A DNA stretch of 64,000 nucleotides, taken from Tardiphaga sp051811025. GTDB taxonomy: Bacteria > Pseudomonadota > Alphaproteobacteria > Rhizobiales > Xanthobacteraceae. The notes under the pieces were generated by a model. That model did no database searches and was not told the DNA's origin. It saw only the letters and a program-made list of their open reading frames with translations. Both the position numbers and the translations under genes were made by a program. The stretch spans positions 4,898,001 to 4,962,000 of the forward strand of contig NZ_JBPWQE010000001.1 in NCBI RefSeq assembly GCF_051811025.1. Direction: 5' to 3'. Below are positions 57,121 to 64,000 of this stretch, piece by piece; position 1 is the first letter of the stretch; every line of letters begins with the position of its first letter.

Positions 57121-57133
57121 GCTTATTATAAGC
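57121..57133. promoter_or_regulatory. Dyad GCTTAT-T-ATAAGC upstream of marR
   Basis: GCTTAT and ATAAGC are exact inverted 6-mers around one central T, 21-33 nt upstream of the marR start; AGCTTAT occurs again at 57135-57141. AT-rich dyads of this size next to a marR gene are typical MarR operators, and the site probably overlaps the promoter. Confidence 0.6.
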
Positions 57134-57212
57134 AAGCTTATGAATGCCGCATCGGTGGACAATACGACGCAGCCCCGCGACAAGCGCATGGCTAGATGTT
57201 CCGGACAGCAAA

Positions 57213-57236
57213 AAGCCCGGCTCGAGGGCCGGGCTT
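57213..57236 (-). terminator. Rho-independent terminator of the outer-membrane protein gene
   Basis: On the minus strand AAGCCCGGC and GCCGGGCTT are perfect 9-bp arms (57228-57236 and 57213-57221) with a 6-nt loop, followed by a T-run. It lies 27-50 nt after the outer-membrane protein stop and before marR. Confidence 0.8.
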
Positions 57237-57262
57237 GAAGTTTTCGGGAGCGATCGAAAGGG

Positions 57263-58108
57263 TCAGTATTTGGCCACGACAGCCGGGCTGAAGGTGTAAT
57301 TGATGCCGGCGCGGAAGACGTGGTCGTGGAAGCCGACCGAGGTCTGGTTGGCCGTCCCCCCGAAATAGGTCGCCGAACCCAGATCGAGATAGAGATATTC
57401 GAGCTTGGCCGACCAGTTGGTGCCGAACTTCTTTTCCAGACCGGCGCCGAGCGTCCAGCCGACACGGGTCTGCGATTCCGACAGCGGCGTGCCGGGAACC
57501 GTCACGGCGGCGCTCGCCGGTGTCGTGCCCTGCGATCCCGGCCCAAACAGCTGCCCGGTCACGGTCGTCTGTGTTGAATACTTGACCTCGCCGACAGCGA
57601 GACCACCGGTACCGTAGAGCAGCAGATCCGGCGTTGCCAGCAGGCCTACCCGCCCGCGGAAGGTCGCAAACCACGGGAAGCTCCATGAGCTGTTTGCCGA
57701 GGTCAGCGCAAGCAGATTGAAGTCGCCGCCGGGCAACGTGGTCCGCAGCGAACTCACTGGAGAGTTCGCGCTGCCACGTTCACCGGTCCCCTGGATATCG
57801 GCTTCGAGACCGACGACCCATGTGCGGTCGAGCTGCCAGTTGTAGCCGATCTGGCCGCCGCCGAGGCCGCCATTGACGTCCTGCTTGACCGGCGACGCAA
57901 AAGCGGTGCCCGGCAAGAAGGTCGCGTCACCCTTGCCCCAGCTGTAGCCGCCGTTGAGGCCGATATAAAATCCAGTCCAGTTGATGCCGGGGTCCACCAG
58001 AACCGGCGCCTTGGCGTACATGCGGGGCGACAGATCCGCAGCGCCGGCGGTCGACGAAAACGCCATGATGGCGAGGCCTGCAGCGGCCAATACGGTGCGT
58101 TTCACCAT
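57263..58108 (-). CDS. Omp25/31-like outer-membrane beta-barrel protein
   Basis: A 281-residue outer-membrane protein. It has a signal peptide (about 1-23, ending AGAA) and the family pattern INWTGFYIGLNGGYSWGKG near residue 41 (WTGFYIG is the hallmark of the Omp25/RopB group), alternating beta-strands and a C-terminal Tyr (VVAKY), as outer-membrane porin-like proteins need for BAM insertion. ATG at 58108 follows GAGGAG by 4 nt. A weak hairpin (58137-58154) sits in its leader. Confidence 0.88.
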   Translation of the reverse strand: MVKRTVLAAAGLAIMAFSSTAGAADLSPRMYAKAPVLVDPGINWTGFYIGLNGGYSWGKGDATFLPGTAFASPVKQDVNGGLGGGQIGYNWQLDRTWVVGLEADIQGTGERGSANSPVSSLRTTLPGGDFNLLALTSANSSWSFPWFATFRGRVGLLATPDLLLYGTGGLAVGEVKYSTQTTVTGQLFGPGSQGTTPASAAVTVPGTPLSESQTRVGWTLGAGLEKKFGTNWSAKLEYLYLDLGSATYFGGTANQTSVGFHDHVFRAGINYTFSPAVVAKY

Positions 58109-58365
58109 CAGTCTCCTCAACAACAGATCGACAAAGGCAGGCCGAAGGCCCTGCTTCGATGATGTGTAGTTGAATGAGACATCAGCGACTTGGAACGGGC
58201 GCGACGCGGCAGGACTGGGCGAGACTGGCACCGCAATTCGCTCTGCTTGTTGCGTTCAAGCCACATGGCGCATCGCGAACTATCAAAGACAAAAATACCA
58301 GAAGGCACGCTAGCGGCGATCAATATGAACGTGATCCGGCACTGGCACGACCAAGATGTAGTTCA

Positions 58366-59361
58366 ATGCTTGCAGGACTGATCCTCGTGACTTCAGGGCC
58401 CGGTCCCGAAATGCCCGATTCATTAATCGCGGCTACTTCCGAAAATCTGCCAACACCGCAGCTCCAATTCGGGCGCCTGACGTTCAACGTCGAGTCCCCT
58501 CTTCCGACGGACTCCCCGTTTTCGACCGATGCCGCGTTGCACAGGTTGCCCGGTGCGATTGTTTTTATCGGCACGGGATTTCCAGCGAACGATCGCATGC
58601 CGGATGCTGCGACTGCGTCATCGCCCGACGATGTCGTGTTTGCAGTCGTTCTGAAAGGTCGTGCTCGCGCATCGCAGCACGGTCGTGAAGAAATCATCGA
58701 GCAGGACCATGCGGTCCTGATGACAACCAGGGACGCCGGTTGGCATACGTCATCTTGCGAGACGCAGCATCTGATCGTTCAGATCGACCGTGCTGCACTG
58801 TCGATCAAGGTGCCGAATCTCGGCGCGTGGTTCATGCGACCTGTGCTCCTGGAGACTCAGACGTTGCGGCTATTGATGGCGCATTGTCAGGAAGCAATCG
58901 ACCTCGATGGGTCCGCCCCCACCCATCTTCAGCACCATGTCGTGGCCGATCTGTGTAGCCTGATCGCACTTCTGACAATCGGTTGCGAGAACTACTCCGA
59001 GACATCTCCACCTTCCAGCACCCGCATGCTGCGCTTGCACGCGATCAAGGCAGCCATCGAAGCAGGGCTCGGAAATCACGGCCTTTCGGCCGAAACGCTG
59101 GCGGCGGCTCAGAAAATCTCGCCGGATTATGTCCGCAAGCTGTTTCGCGAACACGGCCTCAGCCTGTCGGAATATTTGCTCGAACGGCGTTTGGCCCTTG
59201 CTCATGCACTGCTACTCGACCCATTGCGGGCCGATGAGCGGATCGGGAAGATCGCCGACGAGGCCGGCTTTAACGATTTGTCGTATTTCAACCGGACATT
59301 CCGGCGCCGATATGCCACCTCGCCATCGGATCTGCGCCGGGAGCGCAAAAGCTCCACCTGA
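58366..59361 (+). CDS. AraC-family transcriptional regulator
   Basis: A 332-residue regulator whose last 100 residues carry two helix-turn-helix motifs (GLSAETLAAAQKISPDYVRKLFREHGLSLSEYL, then IGKIADEAGFNDLSYFNRTFRRRYATSPSDLRR). The N-terminal half has no identified fold; it resembles the ligand part of AraC proteins that sense small metabolites. The start is unsure: ATG at 58366 and 58411 both lack a clear ribosome site. Divergent from the outer-membrane gene across about 250 nt, which may be its target. Confidence 0.85.
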   Translation: MLAGLILVTSGPGPEMPDSLIAATSENLPTPQLQFGRLTFNVESPLPTDSPFSTDAALHRLPGAIVFIGTGFPANDRMPDAATASSPDDVVFAVVLKGRARASQHGREEIIEQDHAVLMTTRDAGWHTSSCETQHLIVQIDRAALSIKVPNLGAWFMRPVLLETQTLRLLMAHCQEAIDLDGSAPTHLQHHVVADLCSLIALLTIGCENYSETSPPSSTRMLRLHAIKAAIEAGLGNHGLSAETLAAAQKISPDYVRKLFREHGLSLSEYLLERRLALAHALLLDPLRADERIGKIADEAGFNDLSYFNRTFRRRYATSPSDLRRERKSST

Positions 59362-59519
59362 TCCGGCCCTGTATCGCGCGTTCAACCTTTGCAATCGGCC
59401 GGCAGCCCCCCATTTGGATGAAGCGCTCGTCGTTTGGCGACACTGGATTTAGTGTAAGACTGGGGCCCAACGCCAAAAAGACGGGCACAATCACACCCAA
59501 CGGGTTAAGCTACCTCCAT

Positions 59520-60005
59520 ATGGCAGTTCCGAAACCAACTTTCCCGGCTCCTGGCCACGATCACGACCGCTGTACGGCGGACGCGATGCATCATGCCGAG
59601 CATGTCTGTGCGGCCCGGTCGCAAAAGCTGACCCCGATCCGCCGGCAGGTGCTTGAAGCGCTGCTCGCAAGCCATCGCCCGCTTGGGGCCTACGAGATCA
59701 TCGATGAGCTTGCCAAGACCACTTCGCGTCCGGCCCCCATCACCGTGTATCGCGCACTTGATTTCCTGATGGAGAACGGCCTCGTTCACCGCATCGAAAG
59801 CCGCAACGCCTTCCTGGCCTGCGCGCACGACCACGGCACGGCCTCGATGGTCGCGTTTCTGATCTGTGACCAATGCGGGTCGGTCGGCGAAGTGCCGGCT
59901 ACGAAAGTCGCGCAGAGCCTGAACGATGCCGCACGGACGACTGGCTTCGTCCCGAAACTGTCTGTTGTCGAAATCACAGGAACCTGCGCGCACTGTCAGG
60001 CGTGA
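59520..60005 (+). CDS. Fur-family zinc uptake regulator (Zur-like)
   Basis: A 161-residue Fur/Zur protein. The helix-turn-helix covers about 38-95 (LTPIRRQVLEALLASHRPLGAYEIIDELAKTT), the structural zinc site is C116/C119 (CDQCG) and C156/C159 (CAHCQ), and the N-terminus is His-rich (HDHDRC, HHAEHVC). ATG at 59520 was chosen over an extension of 34 codons because homology begins near residue 33. The C-terminal CxxC pairs and absence of Fur-specific residues point to Zur; the zinc transporter genes it would control are not in the window. Confidence 0.8.
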   Translation: MAVPKPTFPAPGHDHDRCTADAMHHAEHVCAARSQKLTPIRRQVLEALLASHRPLGAYEIIDELAKTTSRPAPITVYRALDFLMENGLVHRIESRNAFLACAHDHGTASMVAFLICDQCGSVGEVPATKVAQSLNDAARTTGFVPKLSVVEITGTCAHCQA

Positions 60006-60047
60006 CGATCCCATAACAACACGGCGACAAGCCGGGCCCGAGGCTTC

Positions 60048-60962
60048 ATGTCTGCAGAAACCGTCATCAGCCCACCCGGCGGACGCGCACTCACCGCCGG
60101 CGCCATCGCCCTCGTGCTGATGCTGTGCCTGACCTGGGGCTTCAACCAGATCGCCATCAAGCTGGTGCTGCACGATATCCCGCCTTACACGCAGGCGATG
60201 CTGCGCTCGGCCGGCGCGCTGCTGGTCATTCTGGCCATTGCGCGTGTACGCGGCGTCAAGCTGTTCGAACGCGACGGCACGCTGAAGGCCGGCCTATTTG
60301 CCGGCGTGCTATTCGGCATCGAATTCGTGCTGATCTTTCACGGCCTGCAATTCACGACGGCCTCACGGGCCGCGGTTTTCCTCTACACAATGCCGTTCTT
60401 CGTGGCCTTCGGCTCCTATCAGTTCCTGGGCGAACGCCTGCGCCCGGTGCAATGGGCCGGACTCGCGGTGAGTTTTGCCGGTGTCGCCGTGGCGATCGGC
60501 GTCCCGCAGCCCGACGTCACCGCCGATGTGCTGATCGGGGATCTGATGATCGTCGCCGGTGCGGGGCTATGGGCCGCGACCACGCTGGTGGTCAAAACGA
60601 CCCCGTTGCTCTACGTCGCGCCTGAAAAGGCATTGGGATACCAAGTCGGTCTGTCTGTCCCGATTCTGGGCCTGGCGGCGCTGCTGGCGGGCGAGACCGT
60701 GACCCGGGTTCCCGGTCCACTGGCGCTGTCCCTGCTCTCGTTTCAGGCGTTCTGGGTGGTAGGCTTCACGTTTTTGCTCTGGTTCGGGCTGATTAAGACC
60801 TATTCCGCCAGCAAATTGTCGGCTTTTACCTTCATCACCCCTTTGTTTGGCGTCGCGGCGGGCTATCTCATCATGGGCGACCACCTGACCCCCGCCTTTG
60901 GCCTCGCTGCGCTATTGGTCGTCGCCGGGCTGGTTCTCGTTAACCGACCGGTCAGGGCCTAG
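60048..60962 (+). CDS. EamA/DMT-family transporter
   Basis: A 304-residue drug/metabolite transporter with ten membrane segments arranged as two EamA domains: GFNQIAIKLVLHDIPPYTQAMLRSAGALLV (about 29-58) in the first and AGLWAATTLVVKTTPLL (about 171-187) opening the second, ending in VVAGLVLVNRPVRA. Substrates of this family are typically amino acids or metabolites moved outward. The ATG at 60048 is preceded by GAGG, 42 nt after the Zur-like gene, so co-transcription is possible. Confidence 0.9.
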   Translation: MSAETVISPPGGRALTAGAIALVLMLCLTWGFNQIAIKLVLHDIPPYTQAMLRSAGALLVILAIARVRGVKLFERDGTLKAGLFAGVLFGIEFVLIFHGLQFTTASRAAVFLYTMPFFVAFGSYQFLGERLRPVQWAGLAVSFAGVAVAIGVPQPDVTADVLIGDLMIVAGAGLWAATTLVVKTTPLLYVAPEKALGYQVGLSVPILGLAALLAGETVTRVPGPLALSLLSFQAFWVVGFTFLLWFGLIKTYSASKLSAFTFITPLFGVAAGYLIMGDHLTPAFGLAALLVVAGLVLVNRPVRA

Positions 60963-61011
60963 CCCACTAACGCATTGCTGGATGTCATCTAAATCTGATA
61001 TTCGAGACCCC

Positions 61012-62295
<1,284 letters not shown>

Positions 62296-62321
62296 GCTGC
62301 GCTATTGCGGGTTTTAAGTTT

Positions 62322-62347
62322 AACGGCCGGGCATTGTCCCGGCCGTT
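62322..62347 (+). terminator. Rho-independent terminator after ispG
   Basis: AACGGCCGGG (62322-62331) and CCCGGCCGTT (62338-62347) are perfect 10-bp arms with a 6-nt loop, followed by TTCGTTT. It lies 27-52 nt after the ispG stop and before the convergent antiporter gene. Confidence 0.85.
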
Positions 62348-62361
62348 TTCGTTTAATGGCT

Positions 62362-63966
62362 TTACAGCGGAATCCGCCGAAACTCCCGATTGCTCAGCCC
62401 CGCTTCTTCCAGATCGAGATCACGCTCGATGCGGCGACGGCTTTCGTCGGTGATCTTGCCGTCGCGCAATTGCGTATGGATGAATTTGCGCTCGGCCTTG
62501 ATAAGTTCTCGTACCAGATCGATGCCCACCGCCGAGACGTCGACGTCGGGATCGAGTTCGCCCGGCAACTGGTTCGACCGACTTTCGTGGCGCGCGCGCA
62601 GCAGTTTCACGACTTCGTCGGACAGCTCCCGATCATCGGTCATGACATCGAGCCGCGCCAGGGCTGTCGCCAGTGCCTCGCGGCGCGTGGCGAGTTCGGC
62701 CTCATGTTCGGCGATATATTCCTCGCGGCCGATTTTGGTGACGCCGAGCCACTTCACCACCATGGGTAGACACAGGCCGAAGCCGACCAGTGTGATCAGG
62801 ATGATATTGAACGACACGAACAGGATCAGGTCGCGCGACGGAAAAACGTCGTTTGAGACCAGCGTGAACGGCAGCGCCAGCGCCGCGGCGAGCGACACCG
62901 CGCCGCGCACGCCGGTGAAGGCGACGACGAAGGTCCATTGCCAGTTCGGCGCGGGATCGCGCTTGCGCAGATCGGCGCTGAGCCAGCGCGGCACATAAAT
63001 CGCCGCATAGACCCAGACGAACCGCGCCACGATGATCACGACGGTAACCAGCGCCGTGGCCAGCATGATATCGGCGAATGGAAAGGCCTTCGATTTCTCG
63101 ATCAGCGCCCGCATCTGAAAGCCGGTCAGAAGAAACAGCAGGCCCTCGACCAGATAGATGACCAAATCCCAGAAGAAGATGCCTTGCAGACGCGTCGCCG
63201 CCGAGATCAGCAGCGGGCCGTTCCATGAGATGTACAGACCGCAGGCGACGGTGGCGATGATGCCGGAGCCGCCGAAATGTTCGGGGATGAGATAGGCGAC
63301 ATAGGGCGTCAGCAGCGACAGCGTGATCTCGACCTGCGGATCGCGCGCGCGATGACGCATGCGCAGGCTGAGCCAGCCGATGGCAACGCCGAAGACGAGT
63401 TCGCAGGCGAGAATGGCCACAAAGGTGCCGGCCGCCTTTGGCAGCGAGAACGCCCCGGTGGTGATCGCCACCACCGCGAAGCGATACAGGATCAGCGTCG
63501 TCGCATCATTGGCGAGACCCTCGCCTTCCAGCACGACCAGAATTCTGCGCGGCAGACCAATTTTTCGCGCAATTGCCAGCGGTGCGACTACATCAGGCGG
63601 CGCGACGATGGCGCCGAGCAGGAAGCCGACCGACCATGGCAGGCCGATCAGGAAATGCGTGGCGGTCGCGACGAGGCACGCGGTGAAGATCACGCAGCCG
63701 ACCGCGAGCAGCGTGATGATGCGCAGATTGGCGCGGAATTCGCGCCAGCTCATGGCGACGCTGGCCGAATAGATCAGCGGCGGCAGCACGCCGAGCAGCA
63801 CCACTTCGGGCGGCAGTTCGAGCGCGGGCATGCCCGGCACGAAGGCCAGCGCAATGCCGGCCAGCAGCAGCAGGATCGCCGGGGCAATGCTGATGCGCTT
63901 GGCCAGCCACGCCGTACCTGCGAGCGCAGCGATCAGAACCAGAAAGATCGGAAATTTGGTTTCCAC
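62362..63966 (-). CDS. Na+/H+ antiporter, CPA1 (NhaP-type)
   Basis: A 534-residue monovalent cation:proton antiporter with about 12 membrane segments and a long charged cytoplasmic tail. Transport residues are visible: D125 in APPDVVAP, E147/E149 (VLEGEGL) and N153-D154 in the ND pair GLANDATTL. The GTG start at 63966 is used, with GAGG 11 nt upstream. The soluble C-terminal third (from about residue 420) may be a regulatory domain. Convergent with ispG. Confidence 0.93.
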   Translation of the reverse strand: METKFPIFLVLIAALAGTAWLAKRISIAPAILLLLAGIALAFVPGMPALELPPEVVLLGVLPPLIYSASVAMSWREFRANLRIITLLAVGCVIFTACLVATATHFLIGLPWSVGFLLGAIVAPPDVVAPLAIARKIGLPRRILVVLEGEGLANDATTLILYRFAVVAITTGAFSLPKAAGTFVAILACELVFGVAIGWLSLRMRHRARDPQVEITLSLLTPYVAYLIPEHFGGSGIIATVACGLYISWNGPLLISAATRLQGIFFWDLVIYLVEGLLFLLTGFQMRALIEKSKAFPFADIMLATALVTVVIIVARFVWVYAAIYVPRWLSADLRKRDPAPNWQWTFVVAFTGVRGAVSLAAALALPFTLVSNDVFPSRDLILFVSFNIILITLVGFGLCLPMVVKWLGVTKIGREEYIAEHEAELATRREALATALARLDVMTDDRELSDEVVKLLRARHESRSNQLPGELDPDVDVSAVGIDLVRELIKAERKFIHTQLRDGKITDESRRRIERDLDLEEAGLSNREFRRIPL

Positions 63967-64000
63967 GCGGGCGATATCCTCTACAGGCCTAATTTGCCCG

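Overview
The window is high-GC, gene-dense DNA from an alphaproteobacterium, most likely the Bradyrhizobium / Rhodopseudomonas / Afipia / Tardiphaga group (Nitrobacteraceae). The pointers are the phbAB-phaR polyhydroxybutyrate genes, several Liv-type and Bug-type uptake systems, a Zur-type Fur protein, an Omp25/31-like porin, the pcaFHG aromatic genes and the beta-oxidation operon. I see no rRNA, tRNA, CRISPR array, prophage or transposase gene. Placement is inferred from gene content, not from a marker-gene search.

Layout. 1-5.6 kb: beta-oxidation operon on the minus strand (fadE, thiolase, fadB, the last cut by the left edge). 5.8-11.4 kb: RND efflux operon (lipoprotein adaptor, pump, TetR regulator, flavin reductase) behind a perfect 15-bp-arm inverted repeat. 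11.5-17.5 kb: MFS transporter, TetR, YegD-like Hsp70, Tex. 17.5-27.4 kb: a probable uptake and catabolic block with an amidase, a cytosine-deaminase-like hydrolase with altered active-site residues, an NTF2-like protein, a complete LivKHMGF ABC transporter and two tandem Bug/TctC binding proteins. 27.4-34.9 kb: CNNM/CorC protein, aroB, aroK, a 48-residue membrane protein, a TetR/SDR/NTF2 block, xerD and a methyltransferase. 35-40.6 kb: MliC-like protein, gloB, DUF985 cupin, a transporter remnant fused to a REP-like palindrome, phbB, phbA, phaR, ogt. 40.6-51.1 kb: glnD and mutS on the minus strand with a sulfonate-type ABC operon, osmC and two uncharacterised genes between them. 51.3-57.1 kb: pcaFHG, then a marR-emrA-emrB efflux operon. 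57.2-64 kb: outer-membrane protein, AraC regulator, zur, EamA permease, ispG, CPA1 antiporter.

How the parts work together. fadE, thiolase and fadB carry out beta-oxidation; phbA and phbB turn the acetyl-CoA into the PHB precursor under PhaR; pcaHG opens protocatechuate and pcaF makes the final thiolytic cleavage of the beta-ketoadipate pathway. These suit a soil organism living on fatty and aromatic acids. Both efflux operons carry their own regulator and a dyad-symmetric site near the promoter.

The least explained parts are the 17.5-27.4 kb block, the hydrolase with altered catalytic residues, the conserved-looking unknown protein at 47.8 kb, and the REP-like element fused to a transporter fragment at 36.7-36.9 kb. 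No single clearly new defence or mobile system is visible.
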